A DNA stretch of 64,000 nt from Demequina sp. NBRC 110057 (GCF_002090175.1 NZ_BBRN01000003.1:682001-746000); one strand, 5' to 3'; numbered from the stretch's first letter, positions 37,662-47,148 are shown. Numbers and translations: made by a program. The notes: generated from the letters alone by a model not told the origin.

Positions 37662-39491
37662 GTGGCACATCTCCTCGGCACGCAGTCCATCGGCCTCGAT
37701 TTCGGCACCGGCACCGTCCTTGGCAGCGTGACGGTCGGGCTCGAGGACGGCGACCGCATCGGCATCGTCGGCTCCAACGGCGCGGGCAAGTCCTCGCTCA
37801 TGGCGATCCTCGCGGGTCGCCTGGCGCCGCACTCCGGGCAGGTGACCACCACCCGCGGCACCCGTGTGGGAGTCCTCGACCAGTCCGACCACGTCGACGA
37901 GTCGCTGACCGTCATCGAGGCGATCGTGGGCGACGCCGACACCCACGAGTGGGCCTCCGACCCGCGCATCAGGGACATCATGTCCGGCCTGGTTCCCGAC
38001 CTTCCGGCCGATGCCGTGGTGGGCACCCTTTCCGGAGGCCAGCAGCGCAGGGTCGCCCTCGCGGCGGTCCTCACCGGCGAGCACGACGTGGTCTTCCTCG
38101 ACGAGCCGACCAACCACCTCGACGTCGAGGGCGTGGCCTGGCTCGCGGACCATCTGAATCGCCGCTGGGCGCGCGGGCGCGGGGCGCTCGCCGTCGTCAC
38201 CCACGACCGCTGGTTCCTCGACGCCGTCACCGAGCGCACGTGGGAGGTGCACGACGGCACCGTCGACATGTACGAGGGCGGCTACGCCGCGTACGTGCTG
38301 CAGCGCGTCGAGCGCGACCGCATCGCCGCCGCCACCGAGGCCAAGCGCCAGAACCTCATGCGCAAGGAACTGGCGTGGCTGCGCCGCGGCGCCCCCGCCC
38401 GAACCTCTAAGCCCAAGTTCCGCATCGACGCCGCCAATGCCCTCATCGCCGACGTCCCTCCCGTGCGCGACCAGGTGCAGCTCACGCGCATGGCGACGGC
38501 GCGCCTGGGCAAGGACGTCGTGGAGCTCATCCGCTGCTCCGTGTCTTACCCCACCGTCGACGGCGGCACCCGCGAGGTCCTTCACGAGGTGGATTGGAAC
38601 ATCGGCCCCGGCGAGCGCGTGGGTCTGCTGGGCGAGAACGGCGCCGGCAAGTCCACCATGCTGCGACTCATCACCGGTGACCAGGAGCCGACGTCGGGAC
38701 GCGTCAAGACGGGTATGACCGTGCGTGTGGCCCAGCTGAGCCAGCAGCTCGCGGAGCTCGACGAGCACGCCGAGGAGCGCGTCTCCGGCGTCGTCAAGCA
38801 GTTCAGCTCGATCGAGCTCGCCGACGGCTCGGAGATGACCCCCACCCAGCTGCTGGAGCGCCTCGGTTTCACCTCCGCGCAACTGAAGACGCAGGTCAAG
38901 CGCCTCTCGGGCGGCCAGCGCCGCCGCCTCCAGCTGCTCCTGGTGCTGCTGAGCGAGCCCAACGTGCTGGTGCTGGACGAACCCACCAACGACCTCGACA
39001 CGGACGTGCTCGCGGCGATGGAAGACCTCCTCGACTCCTGGCCCGGCACGCTCGTGGTGGTGAGCCACGACCGCTACCTGCTCGAGCGCGTCACCGACGA
39101 CCAGTTCGCGGTCATGGACGGGGGCCTTCGCCACCTTCCCGGCGGCGTCGACGAGTACGTCGAACTCACCCGCAACCGCCGTGCTGCGGCCGATGGCGTG
39201 GGCACCTTTGGCGGCGCCTCCTCCCCCTCCGCGGGAACGGCGTCCGCACCGCAGGCGCCGCAGTTGACCGGCGCCGAGCGGCGCGCGCTGGAGAAGGAGC
39301 TGCAGTCCGTCGAGCGCCGGATGGCGAAGGTGGGCGAGCTCACCGAGGGCGTCCACCACGAGATGGTGATGCACGATCAGGCCGACTTCGCCGGCCTGGC
39401 GGCGCTGACCAAGCAGATCGGCGACCTCGAGGAGGAGAACGCCGAGCTCGAGGAGCGGTGGCTGGACCTCAGCGAGCAACTGGGCGCCTGA
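37662..39491 (+). CDS. ABC-F ATPase (Uup type)
   Basis: This 609-residue protein has two ABC cassettes in one chain and no membrane segment. Walker A sites are GSNGAGKSS and GENGAGKST. Signatures LSGGQQRR and LSGGQRRR and Walker B sites FLDEPTNHLD and VLDEPTNDLD are intact. The inter-domain linker contains RTSKPKFRIDAAN, and the C-terminus is a coiled coil (about residues 540-609), both typical of Uup. ABC-F proteins act on the ribosome to relieve stalling. Housekeeping is more likely than antibiotic resistance, but resistance cannot be excluded from sequence alone. It starts at GTG 37662. Confidence 0.92.
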   Translation: MAHLLGTQSIGLDFGTGTVLGSVTVGLEDGDRIGIVGSNGAGKSSLMAILAGRLAPHSGQVTTTRGTRVGVLDQSDHVDESLTVIEAIVGDADTHEWASDPRIRDIMSGLVPDLPADAVVGTLSGGQQRRVALAAVLTGEHDVVFLDEPTNHLDVEGVAWLADHLNRRWARGRGALAVVTHDRWFLDAVTERTWEVHDGTVDMYEGGYAAYVLQRVERDRIAAATEAKRQNLMRKELAWLRRGAPARTSKPKFRIDAANALIADVPPVRDQVQLTRMATARLGKDVVELIRCSVSYPTVDGGTREVLHEVDWNIGPGERVGLLGENGAGKSTMLRLITGDQEPTSGRVKTGMTVRVAQLSQQLAELDEHAEERVSGVVKQFSSIELADGSEMTPTQLLERLGFTSAQLKTQVKRLSGGQRRRLQLLLVLLSEPNVLVLDEPTNDLDTDVLAAMEDLLDSWPGTLVVVSHDRYLLERVTDDQFAVMDGGLRHLPGGVDEYVELTRNRRAAADGVGTFGGASSPSAGTASAPQAPQLTGAERRALEKELQSVERRMAKVGELTEGVHHEMVMHDQADFAGLAALTKQIGDLEEENAELEERWLDLSEQLGA

Positions 39492-39638
39492 CGAGGACGA
39501 TTCGCCCGGCCCGCCCGACTTCGCCCTACTCGCCCGCCCGACGATGTGAACCAGTCCGGCGACCGACACGCCGGCTGAGCCCAGGCATCGGCCACCCGCA
39601 CCGGTGTGTCGCCTGTGCCACTGATTCAAAGAGAGGGA

Positions 39639-40580
39639 CTACCCGAGCAGCTCGACACCAAACTCGGACACGACGGCGCGCACCTCGTCCAGGTAGCGCT
39701 CCGCCTGCCGGGTCAGCGGGATCGCCGAGTGGCCGATCCACCCGATCTCGATGTGCTCGTCGACCTCGAGCGGGATGGCGGCGATCTCGGGGTCGAGTTC
39801 GCCGCTCACGATTCCCGTCGAGATGGTGTAGCCGCCCAGACCGATCATGAGGTTAAAGATGGTCGCGCGGTCGGACACCCTGATCTCCTGCTCGGAGGAC
39901 AGCGTCGAGAGGATCTCCTCGGCGAAGTAGAACGAGTTGTTGGCGCCCTGGTCGAACGTCAGCCGCGGCAGGCCCTCCAGGTCGGCGAGGGTGGCGCGGT
40001 CGCGTCCGGCGAGCGGGTTGCTGCGGGCCACAAAGATGTGGGGACGCGCGAGGAAGAGCGTCCTGAACGCGAGGCCCGAGTCGCGCAGCAGCTTGTCGAC
40101 GACCTTGCGGTTGAAGTCATTGCGGTAGAGGATGCCCACCTCGCTGCGGAGCGTCCTGACGTCCTCGATGATGTCGAACGTGCGGGTCTCGCGCAGCGCG
40201 AATTCGTACTCCGCCGCCTCGGAGGCCTTCACCATCCGCACAAAGGCCTCCACCGCGAACGAATAGTGCTGCGCGGAGACCCCGAGGAGGCGCCGCGACG
40301 GCGGCCGCCCCAGGTAGCGCTGCTCCAGCAACTCCACCTGCTCGACGACCTGCCGCGCGTAGCCCAGGAACTCGGCGCCGTCATCGGTCAGGCTGACACC
40401 CCTCGCGGACCGCACCAGGAGCGCGCGCCCCATGCGCGACTCGAGATCCTTCATCGCCGCGGACATCGTCGGCTGGGCGACGTAGAGCAGGTCGGCCGCG
40501 GCGGAGATGGATCCCTCCGCCGCCACCTCGATGAAGTAACGCAACTGTTGAAGGGTCAGACCGCTCGCTCCCTGTGCCAT
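39639..40580 (-). CDS. LysR-family regulator divergent from the mesX-mesD cluster
   Basis: This 313-residue protein has an N-terminal HTH (LTLQQLRYFIEVAAEGSISAA, QPTMSAAMKDLE) and a LysR substrate-binding domain. The ATG at 40580 has AGGA seven bases upstream. It is transcribed away from the mesX-mesD-flavin reductase genes with 120 bases between, the usual arrangement for a LysR activator controlling its neighbours. The co-inducer is probably a methionine-pathway metabolite or a sulfur signal, by inference from context. Confidence 0.92.
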   Translation of the reverse strand: MAQGASGLTLQQLRYFIEVAAEGSISAAADLLYVAQPTMSAAMKDLESRMGRALLVRSARGVSLTDDGAEFLGYARQVVEQVELLEQRYLGRPPSRRLLGVSAQHYSFAVEAFVRMVKASEAAEYEFALRETRTFDIIEDVRTLRSEVGILYRNDFNRKVVDKLLRDSGLAFRTLFLARPHIFVARSNPLAGRDRATLADLEGLPRLTFDQGANNSFYFAEEILSTLSSEQEIRVSDRATIFNLMIGLGGYTISTGIVSGELDPEIAAIPLEVDEHIEIGWIGHSAIPLTRQAERYLDEVRAVVSEFGVELLG

Positions 40581-40589
40581 AGGCAAATC

Positions 40590-40605
40590 CTATACAAAGA
40601 CATAG
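40590..40605. promoter_or_regulatory. Candidate LysR binding site between regulator and mesX
   Basis: CTAT-N8-ATAG (40590-40605) is an inverted repeat in the most AT-rich part of the 120-base divergent region, ten bases upstream of the regulator start. LysR proteins typically bind such short interrupted dyads. No clear -10 or -35 for mesX can be assigned. Confidence 0.45.
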
Positions 40606-40700
40606 ATCAGTCGAGTTACCCGATATCAGGGCTTTGGCCGCACCATGGAGTCATTCATCCACCAGGGCCGACCCCGGCCTCCCTGACCGGATTGGCGATC

Positions 40701-41699
40701 ATGGCGCACGAGTTCACCTTTAGCCTCACCACCACCCGCTTCGACGAGGACTACACGCCGTCGACGAACACCCGCGCGACCACCAACTTCGCGAACCTCG
40801 CGCGCGGGGAGCAGCGGGAGCAGAACCTGCGGGCCGCGATCACCATGATCAACCGCCGCGTCAACGACCTGGTGCGGTGGGACAACCCCCACGGCGACCG
40901 CTACACGCTCGACCTCGACATCGTGTCGGCCGAGTTGCAGTTCGAGGCCGATGGCGCTGCCCAGAGCTTTCCGCTGCTCGAGGTCCTCGACATTCACGTG
41001 GTGGACCAGAACACCGGCACGCGCCGCCACGGCATCGTCGGCAACAACTTCTCCTCCTACGTGCGCGACTACGACTTCAGCGTGCGTCTGCCCGAGGCCA
41101 GCGCCGGTGGCGGCAAGCCCGTCCTCCCCCAGGACTTCGGCGACCTGCACGGCAAGCTGTTCCAGCACTTCGTCGACTCCGAGGCCTACCGCGAGCGCTT
41201 CCCCCAGGCGCCCGTGATCTGTATCAGCGTGTCGACGAGCAAGACGTACGTGCGGACCACGAATCTCCACCCCGTGCTGGGCGTCGAGTACGTCCTGGAG
41301 CAGGAGGGCGTGTCGCTCACGGACGCCTACTTCGCCAAGATGGGGCTCCAGGTCCGCTACTTCATGCCCGCCGGCAGCGTCGCCCCGCTCGCCTTCTACT
41401 TCCGCGGCGACCTGCTGAACGACTACTCGGACCTGCAGCTCGCCGGGACCATCGCGACGATGGAGACGTTCCAGAAGATCTACCGGCCCGAGATCTACAA
41501 CGCGAACGCCTCGGCCGCCGCGACGTACCGCCCCAGCCTGGACAGCGGCGACTTCTCGCGGACGCAGATCGACTACGACCGCGTCGAGCGCAGCGAGCTG
41601 GGCGCCCTGCAGGGCAAGTACACCGCGGAGCACTTTATCGAGCCCCACCGCGAAATCCTCGAGCAGTGGGCCGCCGACTTCCTCGCGCCCGTCGCCTGA
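40701..41699 (+). CDS. mesX: DUF1852 family protein, MesX partner of the MesD methionine synthase
   Basis: This 332-residue soluble protein begins MAHEFTFSLTTTRFDEDY and contains NNFSSYVRDYDFSVRLPE and LAFYFRGDLLND. I recognise it as DUF1852. Published work on folate-independent methionine synthases names this family MesX and reports that it is needed, together with oxygen, for MesD function; I rely on recall for that. A putative oxygenase role is inferred. It is followed 17 bases later by mesD. The ribosome site before 40701 is weak, and no other in-frame start fits. Neighbouring flavin reductase suggests a reduced-flavin requirement. Confidence 0.85.
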   Translation: MAHEFTFSLTTTRFDEDYTPSTNTRATTNFANLARGEQREQNLRAAITMINRRVNDLVRWDNPHGDRYTLDLDIVSAELQFEADGAAQSFPLLEVLDIHVVDQNTGTRRHGIVGNNFSSYVRDYDFSVRLPEASAGGGKPVLPQDFGDLHGKLFQHFVDSEAYRERFPQAPVICISVSTSKTYVRTTNLHPVLGVEYVLEQEGVSLTDAYFAKMGLQVRYFMPAGSVAPLAFYFRGDLLNDYSDLQLAGTIATMETFQKIYRPEIYNANASAAATYRPSLDSGDFSRTQIDYDRVERSELGALQGKYTAEHFIEPHREILEQWAADFLAPVA

Positions 41700-41716
41700 A
41701 CGACCAAGGACGCCTC

Positions 41717-42790
41717 ATGACGCACACCCTCCTCCCGACCTCCATCGTCGGAAGCCTCCCCAAGCCCTCCTGGCTCGCCGCCCCCGAGACCCTGTGGTCC
41801 CCGTGGACGCTCGAGGGCGACGCCCTCGTCGAGGGCAAGCAGGACGCCCTGCGCATCGCGGTGCACGAGCAGACCCGCCGCGGCATCGACATCGTCAGCG
41901 ATGGCGAGCAGACGCGCCAGCACTTCGTCACCACCTTCATCGAGCACCTGAGCGGCGTCGACTTCGAGCGCCGGGAGACGGTGCGCATCCGCGATCGCTA
42001 CGACGCGAGCGTGCCCACCGTCGTCGGCGCCGTCACGCGAGAGCGCCCAGTCTTCGTGGAGGACGCCGCGTTCCTGCGCGCCACCACCGACCGCCCCATC
42101 AAGTGGGCCCTGCCCGGGCCCATGACGATGGTCGACACGCTCTTCGACGCCCACTACCGCAGCCGTGAGCAGCTCGCGTGGGAGTTTGCCGGGATCCTCA
42201 ACCAGGAGGCGAAGGAGCTCGAGGCGGCCGGGGTGGACATCATCCAGTTCGACGAGCCCGCCTTCAACGTCTTCTTCGACGAGCTGAAGGACTGGGGAGT
42301 CGCCGCGCTGGAGCGCGCGACCGAGGGCCTCAAGGCCCAGACCGCCGTCCACATTTGCTACGGCTACGGCATCAAGGCGAACACCGACTGGAAGGCGACG
42401 CTCGGGTCGCAGTGGCGCCAATACGAGGAGTCCTTCCCCCTCCTCCAGCGCTCGTCGCTCGACATCGTCTCGCTCGAGTCGCAGAACTCCCACGTGCCGA
42501 TGGACCTCATCGAGATCCTGCGCGGCAAGAAGGTCATGCTCGGCGCCATCGACGTGGCCAACCACGCCATCGAGACGCCCGACGAGGTCGCCGACACCCT
42601 GCGCAGAGCCCTGACCTTCGTGGACGCCGAGAACCTCATCCCGAGCACCAACTGCGGGCTCGCCCCGTTCCCCCGCGACATCGCCCTGGCCAAGCTCAGC
42701 GCCCTTAGCGCCGGCGCGAGCATCGTCCGCGACGAGCTCGCCGGCGCCTCGGTGCCGGACGAGCGCGCCGCGACCGCCGCCCATGCCTAG
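41717..42790 (+). CDS. mesD: Core-type methionine synthase MesD (MetE C-terminal domain homologue)
   Basis: This 357-residue protein corresponds only to the catalytic half of cobalamin-independent methionine synthase. The zinc ligands are all present: His212 and Cys214 (VHICYG), Glu254 (VSLESQ) and Cys313 (TNCGLAPFPR). The N-terminal MetE domain is entirely absent, and the protein is a complete short enzyme rather than a fragment. The MesX partner marks it as the MesD class, which is reported to make methionine from homocysteine without a methyl-tetrahydrofolate donor. AAGGA lies six bases before the ATG. Confidence 0.88.
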   Translation: MTHTLLPTSIVGSLPKPSWLAAPETLWSPWTLEGDALVEGKQDALRIAVHEQTRRGIDIVSDGEQTRQHFVTTFIEHLSGVDFERRETVRIRDRYDASVPTVVGAVTRERPVFVEDAAFLRATTDRPIKWALPGPMTMVDTLFDAHYRSREQLAWEFAGILNQEAKELEAAGVDIIQFDEPAFNVFFDELKDWGVAALERATEGLKAQTAVHICYGYGIKANTDWKATLGSQWRQYEESFPLLQRSSLDIVSLESQNSHVPMDLIEILRGKKVMLGAIDVANHAIETPDEVADTLRRALTFVDAENLIPSTNCGLAPFPRDIALAKLSALSAGASIVRDELAGASVPDERAATAAHA

Positions 42791-42800
42791 GAGCGCCACC

Positions 42801-43367
42801 ATGGCACGTCGTCCCGTCCCCGCCTCGGAGCTCGCGGCGCCCGCGCACGACCTGGCGCCCTCGCTGTCCGCGGACGACTTCAAGGCGGTCTTCCGCGGGC
42901 ACCCGGGCGGAGTCGCCGTGATTACGGCCGATGCCGGCGACGGTCCCGTCGCCCTCACCGCCTCCTCCGTGTCGTCGGTGAGCGCCGAGCCGCCGCTGCT
43001 GGTGTTCTCCATCTCCGCCTCGTCATCCGCCTCCGACGTGCTGTCGCGCGCCGAGACCGTCGTGGTGCACCTGCTGGACGCCCGCGACCTCGAGCTCGCC
43101 AAGCTGGGAGCAGCGCGCGGCATCGACCGCTTCGCGGCGACGCACCAGTGGACGCGTCTCGCGACGGGCGAGCCCGTCTATCACGACGTCCGCGCATGGG
43201 TGCGCTGCGCCGTGATCGACCGCCTGCACGCAGGCTCCTCCACGATCTTCGCCGCGCAGGCGCTCGAGTCGCACATCGAGCGCGACGTCGACCTTGCCGG
43301 CAGCGAGGGTGCGCTCGTGTACCACGACCGCACGTGGCACCGGCTGGGCGATCACTCGCGCATCTGA
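42801..43367 (+). CDS. Flavin reductase domain protein in the methionine cluster
   Basis: This 188-residue protein is of the flavin-reductase-like split-barrel family: HPGGVAVITADAGDGPVALTAS and SVSAEPPLLVFSIS form the FMN-binding core. Members supply reduced FMN or FAD to two-component monooxygenases. The ATG at 42801 has AGGAG eight bases upstream (an earlier ATG lies inside the mesD end). As third gene of the mesX-mesD operon it probably feeds reduced flavin to MesX. That partnership is inferred from gene order. Confidence 0.9.
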   Translation: MARRPVPASELAAPAHDLAPSLSADDFKAVFRGHPGGVAVITADAGDGPVALTASSVSSVSAEPPLLVFSISASSSASDVLSRAETVVVHLLDARDLELAKLGAARGIDRFAATHQWTRLATGEPVYHDVRAWVRCAVIDRLHAGSSTIFAAQALESHIERDVDLAGSEGALVYHDRTWHRLGDHSRI

Positions 43368-43414
43368 GTTCGCGAGGCGCAGCTCGGCGAACCGCTGAGG
43401 GTTCGCCGAGACCT

Positions 43415-44446
43415 CTAGTGGTCCTTGTTGCCCGCGAGCGCGTCGGTGTCGTGCAGGGTGTCCTCGTCCACAAACCGCTCGCCGAGCTTGCCGACGATCA
43501 GGCCGATGACCGCGGTCAGGACAACGATGCCGACAGTCGCGACCGCGACGACCCAGACTGTCTGCGGCCAGGTCAGCACCGCAGCATCGAGTGGAGCGAT
43601 CGAGGCGAGAACGGTGACCCATGCGTCGCCGGCGCTCGCGCCCAGGGCGATCAAGCCCACCACTCCGATCAGCATGACTTCGGTGGCGTTCGCACAGAAC
43701 ATGACGAGGGAACGGGCGGCGTGCTGGAGACGGTCGCGTCCAGCACCGAGCACGAAGCCCACGACGAAGGCGGCGATGTCGACAAACCGCCACCATGCCC
43801 ACGCGGCACCGACGACCGCAAGTGCCCCGTGAATCCCCTCGGGAAGCGGGAAGCTCAGTGCCACTGCAAACGCCCCAAGCATCGCCAGCGACAGTGCCAC
43901 GTAGGTCGTAGCGAAGTCATCGACTCGGCCCGCCGGCCGCTCGAATCGTCGAACAATACGCGACGGCGAGAGCCGCGAGTTCCATGCGTCAACGGCGCCG
44001 AGGATCCGGCTCACCAGGGGCGCAGCACGGTAGGTGTGCGGACGGCGAGACATCCCCGCGAGTGCAGCATTCACGTCCAGGTGGTGGCCCGTTGGCATGG
44101 CATCCACCAGGTGGGGGCCCAGTTCTGACTCTCCCCTAAAGCGTGGCACCACGTGAATGTGCGGGTGACCTGGCGGCGTTTCGGAAAAGATCTGGAAGTA
44201 CACGCGCTCGATCCCAGGGCGTTCCAACAATGAGCGCTCGACGCGACCCATCAGCCGCCCCATGGACGCCAGGCGGCGCGGTCCGAGGGTGTGCAGGCTT
44301 TCCGCATGCACCTCAGGTTGCATCACGAACCGGGGACGCGCGCTTGTCCCTTGGAAGACGTTGACGCGCCACCCATCTCCGAGGTCGATGTCCTCCCCCC
44401 GAGACTTCAGATGTGTCTGGAGTTCGCAGAGTTCGCATCCCGTCAT
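43415..44446 (-). CDS. HIT-domain / four-helix membrane fusion protein
   Basis: This 343-residue protein has two parts. Residues 1-110 are a HIT-like nucleotide hydrolase/transferase domain with a complete triad (His94, His96, His98 in HPHIHVV) and an N-terminal Cys pair (Cys4, Cys7). Residues 180-320 hold four hydrophobic segments (about 181-199, 206-234, 248-270, 297-319) of no family I recognise. A soluble HIT domain anchored by a polytopic domain is unusual. The ATG at 44446 (MTGCELC) is chosen because HIT proteins commonly begin near such a Cys pair. Its wording is less GC-biased than its neighbours, hinting at recent acquisition. Confidence 0.75.
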   Translation of the reverse strand: MTGCELCELQTHLKSRGEDIDLGDGWRVNVFQGTSARPRFVMQPEVHAESLHTLGPRRLASMGRLMGRVERSLLERPGIERVYFQIFSETPPGHPHIHVVPRFRGESELGPHLVDAMPTGHHLDVNAALAGMSRRPHTYRAAPLVSRILGAVDAWNSRLSPSRIVRRFERPAGRVDDFATTYVALSLAMLGAFAVALSFPLPEGIHGALAVVGAAWAWWRFVDIAAFVVGFVLGAGRDRLQHAARSLVMFCANATEVMLIGVVGLIALGASAGDAWVTVLASIAPLDAAVLTWPQTVWVVAVATVGIVVLTAVIGLIVGKLGERFVDEDTLHDTDALAGNKDH

Positions 44447-44571
44447 GCGCACACCGTACTGGGGCTCAGCGGACTGCGGTGTGAGGCCGGAGGCGAATAG
44501 GACCTTCGCCCTCGCGCATCGGCTGCCGCGGTGGAATGCTGGACCTGTTGGTCCACGACACGGAGGTTCAC

Positions 44572-47028
44572 ATGACGCAGCACCCCTGGCAGACCCGCAC
44601 TTCTGAGGCCGCATCGGCCGAGGAGATCGACGGCATCGACCGCTGGTGGCGAGCCACCAACTACCTCTCGGTCGGGCAGATCTACCTCCTCGACAACCCC
44701 CTCCTCAAGGGAGGCCTGAAGCGCGACGACGTCAAGCCGCGTCTCGTGGGCCACTGGGGCACCACCCCGGGACTGAACTTCCTGTACGCGCACCTCAATC
44801 GCATGATCAAGGCGCGCCAGCAACCCACGATGTACATCATCGGCCCGGGCCACGGCGGCCCGGGTCTTGTCGCTTCGAGCTTCCTCGACGGCACGTACAC
44901 CGAGACCTACCCCGACATCTCCGAGGACGAGGCCGGCCTGCGCCGCCTGTTCAAGCAGTTCTCCTTCCCGGGCGGCATCCCGTCGCACGTGGCCCCCGAG
45001 ACCCCCGGATCCATCCACGAGGGCGGCGAACTGGGCTACGCCCTCAGCCACGCTTACGGAGCCGCCTTCGACAACCCCGACCTCCTTGTCGCGGCGATCG
45101 TGGGCGACGGCGAGGCCGAGACCGGGCCGCTCGCCACCAGCTGGCACTCCAACAAGTTCATCAACCCCGCCACCGACGGCGTGGTCCTGCCGATCCTCCA
45201 CCTCAACGGCTACAAAATCGCCAACCCCACGGTGCTCGCCCGCATCGGCGACGACGAGCTCAACGACCTCATGAAGGGCTACGGCCACAAGCCCCACGTC
45301 TTCGTCGCCGGCTTCGACGACGAGAGCCACGACTCGATCCACGCCCGGTTCGCGGCCCTGCTCGACGAGGTCATGGACGAGATCGCCGCGATCAAGGCCG
45401 AGGCCGCCGACAACCCCGGCATGGACCGCCCGATGTGGCCCATGATCGTGTTCCGCACCCCCAAGGGCTGGACGTGCCCCGACCAGATCGACGGCAACGT
45501 CACCGAGGGCTCGTGGCGCGCGCACCAGGTGCCGCTGTCCAGCGCCCGCGACACCGAGGATCACCTGCGCACGCTCGAGTCGTGGATGCAGTCCTATGGC
45601 CCCGACGAGCTCTTCGACGAGTCGGGCGCGCCCACCGACGCCACCCGCGCCATGGCCCCCGAGGGCGAGCTGCGCATGTCCGCGCGCCCCGAGGCGAACG
45701 GCGGGCTCATCCTGCGCGACCTCAAGATGCCCGATTTCCGCGACTTCGCGGTTGACGTGCCGAACCCGGGCGCCGGCCCCGTCGAGGCCACGCGCGAGCT
45801 CGGCAGCTTCCTGAAGGCGATCATGGAGGCCAACGACGACAACTTCCGCATCTTCGCCCCCGACGAGCTGGCCTCGAACCGCATCCAGGCCGTCCTCGAC
45901 GTCACGGACAAGGTGTGGCAGGGTCGGCGCGAGGACGACGGCGCCCACACCGGCCCGTCCGGCCGCGTGGTCGAGATGCTCTCCGAGCACCAGTGCCAGG
46001 GCTGGCTCGAGGGCTACCTCCTCACGGGACGCCACGGCCTGTTCACGTCCTACGAGGCGTTCATCCACATCGTCGACTCGATGTTCAACCAGCACGCGAA
46101 GTGGCTGAAGGTGTCGCAGGAGCTGCCGTGGCGCCGCCCCATCGCGTCGCTGAACTACCTGCTGTCCAGCCACGTGTGGCGCCAGGACCACAACGGCTTC
46201 TCGCACCAGGACCCCGGCTTCATCGACCACGTCATCAACAAGAAGGCGGAGGTGGTGCGCGTCTACCTTCCCGCGGACGCGAACACCCTGCTCAGCACCT
46301 ACGACCACTGCCTGCGTTCGCGCGACTACGTCAACGTGGTGGTCGCGGGCAAGCAGCCCGCTCCGCAGTGGCTCACGATGGACCAGGCGATCGACCACTG
46401 CACCAGGGGCCTGGGCATCTGGGAGTTCGCCTCCAACGTGCCGCTGGGCGAGGAGCCCGACGTGGTGATGGCGGCCGCCGGAGACGTGCCGACGCTCGAG
46501 ATCCTGGCGGCGATCGACATCCTGCGCCGCGAGCTCCCCGACCTGAAGATCCGCATGGTGAACGTCGTTGACCTCATGCGCCTGCAGCCCGAGAAGGAGC
46601 ACCCGCACGGCATCTCCGACCGCGACTTCGACCAGCTGTTCACTACGGACAAGCCGATCATCTTCAACTACCACGGCTACCCCTGGCTGATCCACCGCCT
46701 CACCTACCGCCGCAACGGCCACGCGAACCTTCACGTGCGCGGCTTCAAGGAGGAGGGCACCACCACCACGCCGTTCGACATGGCGATGCTCAACGACATC
46801 GACCGCTACCACCTGGCGATGGACGTCATCGACCGCGTGCCGCACCTGGGAACGCGCGCCGCGCAGCTGCGCCAGGACCTGCACGACAAGCGGCTGGAGG
46901 CGCGACGGTACGCCCGCGAGCACGGCGCCGACCTTCCCGAGGTGGCCGACTGGGTGTGGCCCGATGCCGGTGCCGCGACGCGCGAGGCCATGGCCGGGGT
47001 GCAGGACACGGGCGGCGACAACGAGTAG
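44572..47028 (+). CDS. xfp: Xylulose-5-phosphate/fructose-6-phosphate phosphoketolase
   Basis: This 818-residue thiamine-diphosphate enzyme splits xylulose-5-P or fructose-6-P with phosphate into acetyl phosphate and a triose or tetrose phosphate. The N-terminal domain shows [12 protein letters not shown] and the ThDP site [31 protein letters not shown] is the family landmark. The C-terminal third ends with the conserved [12 protein letters not shown] region. GGAGG precedes the ATG at 44572. It is monocistronic. Its acetyl phosphate product is used by AckA (ATP) or Pta (acetyl-CoA), both encoded at 30.4-33.6 kb. Confidence 0.97.
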   Translation: MTQHPWQTRTSEAASAEEIDGIDRWWRATNYLSVGQIYLLDNPLLKGGLKRDDVKPRLVGHWGTTPGLNFLYAHLNRMIKARQQPTMYIIGPGHGGPGLVASSFLDGTYTETYPDISEDEAGLRRLFKQFSFPGGIPSHVAPETPGSIHEGGELGYALSHAYGAAFDNPDLLVAAIVGDGEAETGPLATSWHSNKFINPATDGVVLPILHLNGYKIANPTVLARIGDDELNDLMKGYGHKPHVFVAGFDDESHDSIHARFAALLDEVMDEIAAIKAEAADNPGMDRPMWPMIVFRTPKGWTCPDQIDGNVTEGSWRAHQVPLSSARDTEDHLRTLESWMQSYGPDELFDESGAPTDATRAMAPEGELRMSARPEANGGLILRDLKMPDFRDFAVDVPNPGAGPVEATRELGSFLKAIMEANDDNFRIFAPDELASNRIQAVLDVTDKVWQGRREDDGAHTGPSGRVVEMLSEHQCQGWLEGYLLTGRHGLFTSYEAFIHIVDSMFNQHAKWLKVSQELPWRRPIASLNYLLSSHVWRQDHNGFSHQDPGFIDHVINKKAEVVRVYLPADANTLLSTYDHCLRSRDYVNVVVAGKQPAPQWLTMDQAIDHCTRGLGIWEFASNVPLGEEPDVVMAAAGDVPTLEILAAIDILRRELPDLKIRMVNVVDLMRLQPEKEHPHGISDRDFDQLFTTDKPIIFNYHGYPWLIHRLTYRRNGHANLHVRGFKEEGTTTTPFDMAMLNDIDRYHLAMDVIDRVPHLGTRAAQLRQDLHDKRLEARRYAREHGADLPEVADWVWPDAGAATREAMAGVQDTGGDNE

Positions 47029-47048
47029 CCGCGTGCGCCGCTGACAGG

Positions 47049-47089
47049 CGAGGGGCCGATGCCGTGGTCACCACGGCATCGGCCCCTCG
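47049..47089. terminator. Terminator of xfp built from an inverted GGCCGATGC pair
   Basis: Perfect 20-base arms (47049-47068 and 47070-47089) are separated by one base, so the actual loop is formed by melted inner pairs. Each arm contains one GGCCGATGC word (47054-47062 and 47076-47084). It lies 20 bases after the xfp stop and is almost identical to the hairpin at 47456. Confidence 0.88.
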
Positions 47090-47148
47090 TCATGCGCGGG
47101 CCACCTGGCCGCCCTAGGCTGACGAGGACACGACGCGAGGAGGCGGCC

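Noticed and set aside
37662-39491. ABC-F protein as an antibiotic-resistance determinant
   Set aside because: Linker and coiled-coil tail fit the housekeeping Uup group, and no other resistance gene or mobile element surrounds it. Sequence alone does not support a resistance call.
41717-42790. mesD as a truncated metE pseudogene
   Set aside because: All zinc ligands are intact, the ribosome site is good, no remnant of the MetE N-terminal domain lies upstream, and it sits in an operon with its known partner MesX.
44540-44555. TGGACC-TGTT-GGTCCA hairpin just upstream of xfp
   Set aside because: The 6-base stem is short enough to arise by chance in GC-rich DNA. No repeat of it was seen elsewhere, so I do not call it an operator.
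43415-44614. Longer N-terminal start of the HIT/membrane protein at 44614
   Set aside because: The extra 56 residues are Arg/Pro/Gly-rich, would overlap the phosphoketolase start region on the other strand, and lack a ribosome site. The HIT domain begins at 44446.
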